Source: Mycobacteriales bacterium
Lineage (GTDB): Bacteria; Actinomycetota; Actinomycetes; Mycobacteriales; Mycobacteriaceae
Direction: 5' to 3'
Assembly (NCBI GenBank): GCA_012842085.1
Contig: DUTM01000013.1
Location: 124,001-188,000 of the forward strand
DNA: 64,000 bases
The notes under the pieces were generated by a model that saw nothing but the letters and a program-made list of their open reading frames with translations, ran no database searches and was not told the origin of the DNA. This document shows positions 29,301 to 37,547 of the stretch, piece after piece. Position 1 is the first letter of the stretch. Each line of letters opens with the position of its first letter. A program made the position numbers and the translations under genes.

Positions 29301-29535
29301 AACTGAGTGAATCCAACTGCAAACTCAGTGAGACATTCCAGTCCGGAATCCACGTGAGCTCTGTGGATGCTGGGTTTCCGTGCAAGAGTGCAGGAGCCAG
29401 CGTGGCGAGAGCGATGGCGAGGCCGAGATCGATCAGCGCCACTACCCAGCCAGCATTGCGTCCTAACACTCGAGTGAGACCGGGAACTGCAGCAATTGTC
29501 AGCACTAGAACGAGCAGACTAAGCAGCAGGATCAC
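26383..29535 (-). CDS. mrpA: Na+/H+ antiporter subunit MrpA with fused MrpB
   Basis: Largest Mrp subunit (1050 residues). The NuoL-like part (about 1-520) carries [17 protein letters not shown] and [34 protein letters not shown]; the MbhD/MbhE-like middle contains [29 protein letters not shown]; the MrpB domain lies at about 840-990 ([16 protein letters not shown]). No separate mrpB exists, so the fused form is complete. The start is GTG 29535 with GAGGA 8 nt upstream. It is the first gene of mrpACDEFG and should serve sodium and alkali tolerance and pH control. Confidence 0.93.
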   Translation of the reverse strand: [1050 protein letters not shown]

Positions 29536-29572
29536 AGGTTAATTCCTCAATGTGGTTGGGGATTTTTCTGAC

Positions 29573-29611
29573 GTTTATTTAAGAATACAGGTTTTCTTTG
29601 GGTTTATTTAA
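29573..29611. repeat. two direct repeats in the mrpA / YhgE-like intergenic region
   Basis: GTTTATTTAA occurs at 29573-29582 and 29602-29611, same orientation, in the 120-bp divergent promoter region. It may simply reflect AT-rich promoter sequence. Confidence 0.4.
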
Positions 29612-29655
29612 CGCCGTAAAGTGCAGCATCGCTCGGATTTGCTTAGGCTATAAGC

Positions 29656-31437
29656 ATGAAGCGACGCTCCAAGAAGTCTTCCACGGCGGAAAAGACCAAC
29701 AAGGTCAACCTTAATACCACCACCGTGGAAACAACCAGTTACAAAAAACGCCCCCTCGGAACGCTGGCGAAACTCCTCGCCATGCTGATTCCGTCCATCA
29801 TTATTGCTGCCATTGTGGGCGGCCTGGGCATTCACCTGTCCGACTCGTGGCAGGAGGGCGCAGCGAGTGGCCGTACCGTCAGCCAGCAAGATCGGGAAGA
29901 CATTATGTCTGGGGAGAAGGCTCAGACGGAGCTGGAGCGCGCCAATGAGGCGATGACTGGGGCCAACACTTCCGCTGGCGTCCTTGATAAAGGCATGAAG
30001 GAGCTGAAGAAGGGCTCCGACGAGTTGAAAGCTGGATCAGCCCAAGCACGGAGTGGCTCCGCTGAACTTGCCAACGGCATGGATGAGATTGCTGGCGGAA
30101 CTAAGGAGTTGGGTTCTGGTGCCAAACAAATTGCTGGCGGCGTAACTTCCGCGGTTGACGGAGTTATGGCTCTCAAGCGATACCAGCGCGTTGCCGCAGC
30201 CGCCGTGGACGCCGCCATCCCCACGTTGGTGGGGGACGACCCAGACACGGTCCGCACCCGCGAATCCTTGAAGCAGCTTTCCCGCGTCCTTCATGACGAA
30301 AAAGCGAGTGAGGATGCGGCCCGCCAGCTGCGTGCTTTGCAACGCGGCGCGAATGAAATGTCTCGCCAGCTGAACCCCGGTGGCCCCTACTATGAGGGCG
30401 TCATGCGTGCTCGCGGTGGTTCCCGCGAACTGGCGAATGGTCTCGTGCAGCTCGATAACGGCAATGCCGAATTGGTGAAGGGCGTCTCCCAGCTGCAGGG
30501 CATTTCGAAAGCCAACGCGAAACAAACCTCGGCTGCCTACAAAGCCGTCCTCACCTTGATGAAAATGTCGAATGATGCGCAGACCGCTGCCTGGGCCGAG
30601 GAGCAGCTGGCCCTCCAGAAGGGTGATGTGAAACCCAGTCTGCCGCTTTCCCAGGCCTATCTGGTGTCGGCGCTGTTGGCACTGGCTGCAGCCGCCGCCT
30701 GGTGGTCGCGCCTACGTTTGGGCACAAAAGAAATTATTGGCGTGTGGTTGCTCATGACCACTATTGCCTCCACCGCCACCCTCACCTCCATGGAGGGACT
30801 GAACGCCACCACAGGAGCCTTCCTGGTCTCCACGATTGCGGTTGGCTCAGCTGCGCTCCTTACCGCTGCAGGCGCCATTGTTTTGCTCCTGGGACGCAAG
30901 TGGGGCCTGATAGTCAACATTGCTTTGGCCTTCACCCAGGCAGCAGTGTCTGGTTTCGTGTGGCTGGAGGAGTGGCCCAGTGCAATGAGTCGCTTCTTCG
31001 ACTCCCTCATGCCGGTCTCCTACATCACGTCCGCATTGGCAGCTATTGGTAATGCCGGTGACTCTGCCATGGCATGGCTCTCCACTGGTGCGCTTTTGGC
31101 CCTTACCACTATCGCCATCTTTGTGGCGTTGACGGTGGTGCGGAGGAATCCGCGTGCTGGTGTCCCCGCAGCTATTGGGGTGAACCCGAATGCGGTGGCA
31201 GATACGGTCGCAGTGGGAACCAACAACCCCACCCCGTACTCACCGATGGATACGGATTCTTTGTCGGAGCTGGACGTCAACGTGTCTATCCCGCACGGAC
31301 AGTCGGAGGACTATCCCACCGATATTATTGATCTTCCGACGGAAGTCATTGATATTGACACCGCGGGTGAAGCCGTTGTGGATACGGACGCCGTCGACGA
31401 CACCGCGGAAGATACCGACGACGAGGACGACAACTAA
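29656..31437 (+). CDS. YhgE/Pip-like membrane protein with acidic tail
   Basis: It has one N-terminal helix (residues 38-60), then a roughly 240-residue extracytoplasmic region with repeated LxxGxxxLxxG spacers (DKGMKELKKGSDELKAGS, ANGLVQLDNGNAELVKG) typical of YhgE/Pip and some RND-associated proteins. Five or six helices follow in about 335-490, including the YhgE-like LMPVSYITSALAAIG. The C-terminal 90 residues are hydrophilic and end in many Asp/Glu. The family includes ABC-2-like permeases and phage-infection proteins; no ATPase adjoins it. A possible leaderless -10 (TAGGCT) lies 6 nt before the ATG. Function unknown. Confidence 0.6.
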   Translation: MKRRSKKSSTAEKTNKVNLNTTTVETTSYKKRPLGTLAKLLAMLIPSIIIAAIVGGLGIHLSDSWQEGAASGRTVSQQDREDIMSGEKAQTELERANEAMTGANTSAGVLDKGMKELKKGSDELKAGSAQARSGSAELANGMDEIAGGTKELGSGAKQIAGGVTSAVDGVMALKRYQRVAAAAVDAAIPTLVGDDPDTVRTRESLKQLSRVLHDEKASEDAARQLRALQRGANEMSRQLNPGGPYYEGVMRARGGSRELANGLVQLDNGNAELVKGVSQLQGISKANAKQTSAAYKAVLTLMKMSNDAQTAAWAEEQLALQKGDVKPSLPLSQAYLVSALLALAAAAAWWSRLRLGTKEIIGVWLLMTTIASTATLTSMEGLNATTGAFLVSTIAVGSAALLTAAGAIVLLLGRKWGLIVNIALAFTQAAVSGFVWLEEWPSAMSRFFDSLMPVSYITSALAAIGNAGDSAMAWLSTGALLALTTIAIFVALTVVRRNPRAGVPAAIGVNPNAVADTVAVGTNNPTPYSPMDTDSLSELDVNVSIPHGQSEDYPTDIIDLPTEVIDIDTAGEAVVDTDAVDDTAEDTDDEDDN

Positions 31438-31483
31438 CTGCTCACCGCCAGCAGCGTCTGTGGTTTTACGCAGGTCTGTGGTT

Positions 31484-32065
31484 CTAGTCGGGAAGCACTG
31501 CTTTGAGGTTCTTGAAGCGATGCTTCAACTGCATTTCAATGTGGCTAGACAGCGTCTGTTTAGCAGCAGGGCAATTCGTGCATGCTCCACTCATGTGCAC
31601 TTTCACGACGCCATCTTTCACCGAGCGCAACGCCATGCGGCCTCCATGGGTGGAAGCATAGTTGCCAGCTGATCCAGCAATCAGTTCCTCCACCGCTTGG
31701 GCAAGCTCGGCGTCACTGGCGTCCTGGGGGCTCTCCACCGGCAGATCACCAGTGGGCCATCCTTCCGGGCGGTCAGTAAGTACCTCGTAGAGATCCCGCC
31801 GCAGACGCCCCGCAATGGCACGCCAGTCCCCATCTTCCGGAATGGTGGTGAAGATGCGGCCGGGCTGCAAACGCAGGTGGCTCAACTCTCCCGCATCCAA
31901 GTAGCGGGCAATTTTGAAGGGCAGAACTCCCAGCTCCACGCCTTCTGCAGCGTCACCTGCTCCACCTTCCCAATGGAAACGGAGCAGCCCCGGCTCCACC
32001 ACCCACTCCAGGGTGAGGGGATCGGGGGTGCCGCGGCTGTAGAAAAGAATGGGTGAATCACTCAT
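31484..32065 (-). CDS. NifU-like (NFU domain) Fe-S cluster protein
   Basis: The C-terminal NFU domain (about residues 115-193) has the cluster-binding CTNC in VHMSGACTNCPAAKQTL, as in Nfu proteins that carry a [4Fe-4S] cluster. The N-terminal 95 residues resemble the Nfu_N/scaffold domain. The gene starts 12 nt after the feoB stop, so it looks like the third gene of the feo operon, in place of a feoC. I prefer ATG 32065 over GTG 32074; neither has a strong ribosome site. Confidence 0.82.
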   Translation of the reverse strand: MSDSPILFYSRGTPDPLTLEWVVEPGLLRFHWEGGAGDAAEGVELGVLPFKIARYLDAGELSHLRLQPGRIFTTIPEDGDWRAIAGRLRRDLYEVLTDRPEGWPTGDLPVESPQDASDAELAQAVEELIAGSAGNYASTHGGRMALRSVKDGVVKVHMSGACTNCPAAKQTLSSHIEMQLKHRFKNLKAVLPD

Positions 32066-32077
32066 AGTTATCACTCA

Positions 32078-33973
32078 TCATATGATCGCCAGTGTGAGGA
32101 GGCGAGCCAGGAAGGCCATCACCCACGCCACCACAAACATGTAGGTGAACGCTATGATGGGCCATCTCCAGGAGTTCGTTTCGCGACGTATCGCACCCAC
32201 TGTGGACATACATTGCAGCGCATAGACGAAGAAGATCAGCAGCGCGACAGTGGTCGGTGGGGTGAAAACTTTTTGCCCCTCCCTCTCACCATGGGTGTAG
32301 GTCATTTCTTGGAGTGCGCCTACGGGGTCTTCGGGGTCTTCGGCTGCGGCCACCTGGCCGAGGGTCGCCACGAAAACTTCACGGGCGGCCATGGAGCCCA
32401 TGAGGCCGATATTGATACGCCAGTCGAAGCCGAGTGGTTCAAACACCGGTTCCACCGCTTTACCAATGGTGGCAGCCACCGAATTTTCGGTGACGTATTG
32501 CGTTGCCTCAGTCTCGTCCAGCCCCATCTCCTCAATGGCTTGAGTCTGGGTGGGAACATTCAACAGCACCCACAGCACAACCGTGGTGGCCAGAATAATT
32601 TTTCCGACCTTCACCAGGAACACGCGCGTGGATTCCCACATGTCCCGCACCACGGACTTTACGGTTGGGACCCGATAGGGCGGCATCTCCATATAGAAGG
32701 GGAGAAGGCCACTGCGCAGGACGGTGCGTTTGAAGATGAGCGCAGCTGCCATAGCCGAGAAACCACCCAACAAGTACAGGCCAAACATCACCAGTCCCTG
32801 GGTGGAGAAGGGGCCGACGCGGCTTTGGTCGCTAATAAGCATGCCGGTGAGCAGCAAATATACCGGTAGCCGTGCTGAGCACGTCATGAGCGGTGCGCCC
32901 ATAATGGTGGCAATACGATCCCGGGAACTTGGCATGGTGCGGGTAGCCATAATGCCCGGGACGGCGCAGGCGAAACTCGACAGCATGGCCACGAAAGCGC
33001 GCCCCTCCAGGCCGGCTTTCGACATCACCTTGTCCATAAGGAACGCGGCACGCGACATGTATCCCACATTCTCCAGTAGGGAGACCAGCAGGAACATCAG
33101 CACAATCTGGGGGACGAAAACAAGGACGCCACCAATGCCACCCAAGAGCGCAGTGTTGACGAAGTTGCCGAGCACCGGATTACTGATGTGGTTGGCGGAA
33201 AGTTCACCCAACCAACCGAAAAAGTCCTCAATCCAGCCTTGGAAGGGCGCGGCAACCGTGAAAATGATCTGGAAGAAACCGAACATGATGAGGAAGAAAA
33301 GGAGAGTTCCCCACACTGGGTGGAGTAGCACCCTATCGACCTTTTCGGTGGTTTTGTTGGAGTGCGGTGCCCGGTATTGGGCAGCCGTCATCATGGAATG
33401 CGCCCAAGAGTCCCGCTCGGGACCAGGCTCGGAAGGAGGCGGAACAATGCAGGTTCCCCATTCCCGCGCATTATCAATGATGGCGCGAAGCTCAGATATG
33501 CCCTCATTTTGGGTGGCTACCACACGCACCACCGGTACCCCTAGCGCTACCGCGAGCGCCTGCGAGTTCACGTTGCCGCCGCGTTGCTCCAACTCATCAG
33601 TCATCGTAAGCACAACTGCGGTGGGAAGATTCTCGGCCAGGGCTTGGGCCACCAAGGTAAGCGACCGGTTAAGGGTAGTGGAGTCCACCACCAGCAGCAG
33701 TGCGTCCGGGGACTCTACGCCCTCCAGTCGGCCTTCCAGCAAGTCCGTCACCACCTGCTCATCTGGGCTGATGGGATCCAGGGAGTACGTGCCGGGCAGG
33801 TCCTCCAAAATAATGTTGTTGTCTATGGGGCCCTCGGTGTGGGTGACGGTGACGCCTGGGTAGTTGCCTGTTTTGGCGTTAAGGCCGGTGAGGCTGTTGA
33901 AGATGGAGCTTTTGCCGGCGTTCGGAGAGCCTACTAGAGCGATCCGAAAAGGTGTGGTTTTCTCTGCGGGCAT
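32078..33973 (-). CDS. feoB: ferrous iron transporter FeoB
   Basis: Inner-membrane Fe2+ uptake protein (631 residues). The G domain shows GSPNAGKSSIFNSLTG (G1), LEDLPGTYSL (G3) and LTMTDEL at the G4 position, where the usual Asn is Thr. Two Gate domains and about eight to ten helices follow from residue 210, including CAVPGIMATRTM and LMTCSARLPVYLLL, whose Cys line the presumed pore. The start overlaps the feoA stop by one base (TAATG). Confidence 0.94.
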   Translation of the reverse strand: MPAEKTTPFRIALVGSPNAGKSSIFNSLTGLNAKTGNYPGVTVTHTEGPIDNNIILEDLPGTYSLDPISPDEQVVTDLLEGRLEGVESPDALLLVVDSTTLNRSLTLVAQALAENLPTAVVLTMTDELEQRGGNVNSQALAVALGVPVVRVVATQNEGISELRAIIDNAREWGTCIVPPPSEPGPERDSWAHSMMTAAQYRAPHSNKTTEKVDRVLLHPVWGTLLFFLIMFGFFQIIFTVAAPFQGWIEDFFGWLGELSANHISNPVLGNFVNTALLGGIGGVLVFVPQIVLMFLLVSLLENVGYMSRAAFLMDKVMSKAGLEGRAFVAMLSSFACAVPGIMATRTMPSSRDRIATIMGAPLMTCSARLPVYLLLTGMLISDQSRVGPFSTQGLVMFGLYLLGGFSAMAAALIFKRTVLRSGLLPFYMEMPPYRVPTVKSVVRDMWESTRVFLVKVGKIILATTVVLWVLLNVPTQTQAIEEMGLDETEATQYVTENSVAATIGKAVEPVFEPLGFDWRINIGLMGSMAAREVFVATLGQVAAAEDPEDPVGALQEMTYTHGEREGQKVFTPPTTVALLIFFVYALQCMSTVGAIRRETNSWRWPIIAFTYMFVVAWVMAFLARLLTLAII

Positions 33974-34260
33974 TACTCGTCATCCTCCGTGGTTGCAGCA
34001 GCGGAAGGGTCATCGGTGGATGCATCGACGTAAATGAGACACGACTCGTGTTTGCGAAGACACATTTCGTAGTTGCGGAGTTGGAAAACTGCAGGGTCGC
34101 GTAGAGGCGCACGGCGCAGCATGGTTACCACGGTGCCGGGGGTGAATCCGAGGTCGCTGAGGCGCCTTTTCACAGGCTCAGGAGCGGCGGTGTCCAAACC
34201 GGAAATGACCGCAACAGATCCAGGTGTCAGCTCGGAGAGCCGGCGAGGAGCGTTTTGCAT
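33973..34260 (-). CDS. feoA: ferrous iron transport accessory protein FeoA
   Basis: SH3-like FeoA domain: LSELTPGSVAVISGL, then VKRRLSDLGFTPGTVVTMLRRAPLRDPAVFQLRNYEMCLRK compressed in 95 residues, with an acidic tail. Cytosolic partner that stimulates FeoB. AGGAAG precedes the ATG; it follows the DUF4185 gene by 41 nt and overlaps feoB. Confidence 0.93.
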   Translation of the reverse strand: MQNAPRRLSELTPGSVAVISGLDTAAPEPVKRRLSDLGFTPGTVVTMLRRAPLRDPAVFQLRNYEMCLRKHESCLIYVDASTDDPSAAATTEDDE

Positions 34261-34287
34261 ATAAAGATGCGCTTCCTAGCGTGCGTC

Positions 34288-34305
34288 CTAACGGGGCAGC
34301 GTTAG
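34288..34305. promoter_or_regulatory. inverted repeat between the DUF4185 gene and feoA
   Basis: CTAACG and CGTTAG, perfect 6-bp arms with a 6-nt spacer, spanning the DUF4185 stop. No T-run follows. It is not a recognisable IdeR/DtxR box. Confidence 0.35.
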
Positions 34306-35486
34306 AAACCGAGGGGTGTGTACATCGTCACAACGTTATAGTCTTGCCATACCGAGAGGAGGAAATTCAAGTTTGCTCCGCGACGGTTAGGCAAAAGTTG
34401 GGGCGCGTAGATTGAGTACCGGGTGGACCGAGGGTTGTAAATCTCGCGGCCTGGTGACCATATTACGCCGTTTAGGCTCGTATGGAGAACTACACCGGCA
34501 CTATCTACACGTAGCAGGTTAAAACGCCGGAAGAAGGGGTCCCACTGGACGCTCACTTCTCCGCGAAAACCGGGTAGTACTGAGAGTGCTTTCATGGGCT
34601 CGTTCTTCGCCCACCGGATACCAGTCCAGTATTCGCGCTCCGCTAGGTTTTGGACTTTATCGAGGCGGACACGAGCCACGCCCAGGCCACCCAACTGGCG
34701 TCCTTGGCGGGTGCCGAACTCATATAGGTAATTGCCGCGCTTGGCGTAGCTCACCTGCTGGAACTGGTAGTAAGCACCCTGCGGGCGAGTAAATACAGTT
34801 TGCCAGGTTTTACCGTGGTCATAGGAGGCGGAAAGCCCGGAGCGGGAGGTTAGCCAGCGGCGGCTGTCGTTCACTACCCGCGAGACAGACTGCCAGCCCA
34901 CATATTGCACACCCTTATGGCTGAACGCGCCGGTCGGAATCTTGGACCGTTCAAAACCATTCTTGTGGGCAGACGGAATAGCTTCCTTAGCTTTACCGTC
35001 CTTGCCTAACAGCCATTTTTCAATCTGGAGGCCATTGTCGTAGTTGCGGTCGCGAGTCCAAGCGAGCGTGTTGGAACGCATCCGCGGCTTCAAGTAATAG
35101 TCGAAGCCGATAGTGTCGCCGAAGATGATGAAGGTACCACCTTTTCCATCATCCCAGCTCACAGCCACGTCACCGCCCCAAACATCGGCTCTACGGCAGG
35201 CGGGACAGTTAAAACCGAGCGCTGGGGTGAGTCCAGTTTTGACGGTGGCGGAGTAGGGATCGGCTGGGAGGAGAACCAAGCCGGTGCGACCATTGCGAAT
35301 GGGTACCGGGTCGGGCACCATGGGGCGCGCGAAGCTGGGGATAGGGGGTTCCGCAGTTGGGTTTTTACTCACTTGGGGGTCGGCAACTGCCATGGGAGCG
35401 GCGGCGAAAGTGCCTACTCCCATAATGAGCGCGGTAAACGTGGCCATTGTTGACCGTACGATAGCGGAACGAAAACGTAGCTTCAT
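34302..35486 (-). CDS. secreted DUF4185 domain protein
   Basis: Exported protein (394 residues) with a 35-residue signal peptide (SAIVRSTMATFTALIMGVG ... AVADP). The DUF4185 body is visible as WGGDVAVSWDDGKGGTFIIFGDT, GLSASYDHGKTWQTVF and SVQWDPFFRRFNLLRVD, which suggests a beta-propeller like those of glycosidases/sialidases (Asp-box-like SYDHGKTW). Such proteins are common in Mycobacteriales and some cleave arabinan, but no activity can be assigned here. A CPAC motif lies near residue 94. Confidence 0.8.
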   Translation of the reverse strand: MKLRFRSAIVRSTMATFTALIMGVGTFAAAPMAVADPQVSKNPTAEPPIPSFARPMVPDPVPIRNGRTGLVLLPADPYSATVKTGLTPALGFNCPACRRADVWGGDVAVSWDDGKGGTFIIFGDTIGFDYYLKPRMRSNTLAWTRDRNYDNGLQIEKWLLGKDGKAKEAIPSAHKNGFERSKIPTGAFSHKGVQYVGWQSVSRVVNDSRRWLTSRSGLSASYDHGKTWQTVFTRPQGAYYQFQQVSYAKRGNYLYEFGTRQGRQLGGLGVARVRLDKVQNLAEREYWTGIRWAKNEPMKALSVLPGFRGEVSVQWDPFFRRFNLLRVDSAGVVLHTSLNGVIWSPGREIYNPRSTRYSIYAPQLLPNRRGANLNFLLSVWQDYNVVTMYTPLGF

Positions 35487-35552
35487 AGAATCCTCTCAGC
35501 TCGCAGTTTCAGCTCTATTCTGGCACAGGTCGACTTTGGAGAGAAGAGGGAA

Positions 35553-35591
35553 ATAAAAAATCGCCCTCGAAAATTAATTCGAGGGCGATCA
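35553..35591 (-). terminator. terminator of tRNA-Pro
   Basis: On the minus strand ATCGCCCTCGAA pairs with TTCGAGGGCGAT, followed by TTTTTTATTT. Confidence 0.92.
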
Positions 35592-35593
35592 AC

Positions 35594-35670
<77 letters not shown>

Positions 35671-35736
35671 TCAGGTGCTCCAATTACTTTAGTACACCCA
35701 TAGGCATTTTGCGAAACTAGTCAGTCGTAGTTAGTC

Positions 35737-36636
35737 CTAGTCAGTCAAGGTCAGCAACGTGACCTCGGGTTTACAGAACAGGCGGAACGGCGCATAGGGG
35801 GAAGTGCCCAGGCCAGCCGTAACATTAAGCCACAGTTTTCCCCACCGGTGCAGCCCGTGGGCACGTTTCCGGTCGATGCCACAGTTGGTGACGAGCGCCT
35901 GACCATTCGGTAGACAGACCTGGCCGCCGTGAGTGTGGCCAGCGAAAACCATATTGTAGTTGTCGTCGTCGAAGCGCCGCAGGACACGCGGCTTCGGTGC
36001 ATGCACCAGCCCCAGTGCCAGGTCGGTGTCGGGGGTGCGGGCATCCGCAATAGTGTTGTAACGGTCGCGATCGATGTGGGGATCGTCCACTCCGGCAACC
36101 AGAATGCGGGTGCCTTTAATTTCTACATAGTGGCGCTGGTGGGTGGCATCCCGCCAACCATGCTCTTGAAAAACAGCTCGCATGCCCTGCCACGGGAGAG
36201 GGTCGCGGTCCCGCAGGGTGGACGGTCCCGCAAAGTAGCTAAGTGGGTTCTTGAAGTCGGGTGCAAAGTAATCATTAGAGCCGAAAACAAAGAATCCGGG
36301 TATTTGGAGAAGCCGGCTGAGGCTGCGGGTGACGGCTGGAACAGCTTTCGGGTGGGCTAAGTTGTCACCGGTGTTGATCACCAAATCTGGTTCTAAATCG
36401 GCTAATTGTGCAACAAAATCCTGAAGCTCCGTCCGGTCCGGAGTCATATGCATGTCTGACAAGTGCAGAATCCGAATGGGGTCGTTGCCAGAGGGCAGCA
36501 GCGGCAGAGTTTCCTGTTGGATGAGAAAGTCATTACGTCCCACAGTCATTGAGTAGGCAGCTGTGAGACCACTACTTATCAGTCCGGCTGCGACACCGCT
36601 GGCGATTGCTCCAAGGGAATTTTTCTTGCGTTGCAT
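35737..36636 (-). CDS. metallophosphoesterase, membrane-anchored
   Basis: Calcineurin-like phosphoesterase resembling Rv3683: LHLSDMHM (Asp-x-His), INTGDNL, FGSNDYF in place of the usual GNH, AGVDDPHID and AGHTHGGQV supply the two-metal site. An N-terminal helix (about residues 8-30) anchors it, with the enzyme probably outside the membrane. I start at ATG 36636; the frame is open to GTG 36687. The adjacent GGAGGA is too close to act normally, but TACGCT lies 6 nt upstream, which would fit a leaderless start. It is divergent from whiB4; the ponA2 gene that separates them in M. tuberculosis is absent. Confidence 0.85.
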   Translation of the reverse strand: MQRKKNSLGAIASGVAAGLISSGLTAAYSMTVGRNDFLIQQETLPLLPSGNDPIRILHLSDMHMTPDRTELQDFVAQLADLEPDLVINTGDNLAHPKAVPAVTRSLSRLLQIPGFFVFGSNDYFAPDFKNPLSYFAGPSTLRDRDPLPWQGMRAVFQEHGWRDATHQRHYVEIKGTRILVAGVDDPHIDRDRYNTIADARTPDTDLALGLVHAPKPRVLRRFDDDNYNMVFAGHTHGGQVCLPNGQALVTNCGIDRKRAHGLHRWGKLWLNVTAGLGTSPYAPFRLFCKPEVTLLTLTD

Positions 36637-36788
36637 TCCTCCAGCGTACCTGTTTTTAAACAGGCGGGGTTGCCATGCCCTCCCCACATGGACGCTCTTT
36701 CAACTATTCTGTGTATTACATCTAGATCGGTGCTTTACACCGGAATTTTTTTAGCATAATTAGCTTTACAAATTTAGAGGAGCGGCCG

Positions 36789-37547
36789 ATGACGACTACT
36801 GATTCCCGCCCACAAACTGGTTACAAATTGGGCCATGGGCCACGCAATACTCATAATGTTCGCCGCGCCGCTACAGCCCCACCAAGCTCGCATGGAGTGG
36901 ACTCCTGGGAGCGCTCGGAGTGGGTTTCACACGCACTCTGTCGTGAGGACTGCGGCGATTCCTTATTTGTGAAAGGTGCTGCTCAGCGTGCTGCTGCGCT
37001 GCGTTGCCGCGAGTGCCCGGTACTGTTGCAGTGCCGTGCTGACGCGCTTGATAGCGGCGTCGAATTCGGCGTCTGGGGCGGCATGACGGAGCGCGAGCGG
37101 CGCTCCATTCTGCGGACCTTCCCGGATCTGCCGTCGTGGCGGAACCTGCTCGACCCGGACACCCAACAGGAAACCCTGAAACATGGACGAGGACGACCGG
37201 CAGAGGCGTTGGAAGCCCTGGACACCTTGTCAGTCAATGCGGAACGTCGCTACAAACGGCGCCAGTCTTCCACCATGCAGAAATTCAACAAGGTGTTGAA
37301 CGAGATTTCTAGCCGGGTGGACGGTGCACGTGAATCCGATGACGACTCCGAGATTGAGACTTTCGAAGCAATCGCTACTCTCCGCGAATTTGAGATAAAA
37401 AACGAAAAAGATTCGAAGCAGACTGGCCGGTATGCAATACGAATATGCGACTGTGCCGCTGCTAATACATGCCACACAAGAAATTTTGAATCAGTGGGGT
37501 CAAGACGGTTGGGAACTGGTGACGGTGATGCCCGGACCAGTTGGTGA
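36789..37547 (+). CDS. whiB4: WhiB4-like iron-sulfur regulator, extended
   Basis: WhiB-family redox regulator. Cluster ligands C51, C73, C76 and C82 (spacing C-x21-C-x2-C-x5-C), then the family turn GVWGGMTERERR (94-105). Position and sequence match WhiB4. An extra Cys55 lies close to the first ligand. GAGGAG precedes the ATG. The product is 252 residues, about twice the usual WhiB4 length: a basic segment (HGRGRPAEA, RRYKRRQS) and then a tail that runs 116 nt into the next gene in another frame. The tail from about residue 205 may be non-functional read-through. Confidence 0.88.
   Translation: MTTTDSRPQTGYKLGHGPRNTHNVRRAATAPPSSHGVDSWERSEWVSHALCREDCGDSLFVKGAAQRAAALRCRECPVLLQCRADALDSGVEFGVWGGMTERERRSILRTFPDLPSWRNLLDPDTQQETLKHGRGRPAEALEALDTLSVNAERRYKRRQSSTMQKFNKVLNEISSRVDGARESDDDSEIETFEAIATLREFEIKNEKDSKQTGRYAIRICDCAAANTCHTRNFESVGSRRLGTGDGDARTSW

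Noticed and set aside
27955-29310. 451-codon plus-strand frame opposite mrpA
   Set aside because: Antisense shadow of a clearly identified gene with complete MrpA motifs.
34261-34310. Possible IdeR/DtxR iron box before feoA
   Set aside because: The dyad CTAACG/CGTTAG does not fit the TTAGGTTAG-type consensus in spacing or sequence.
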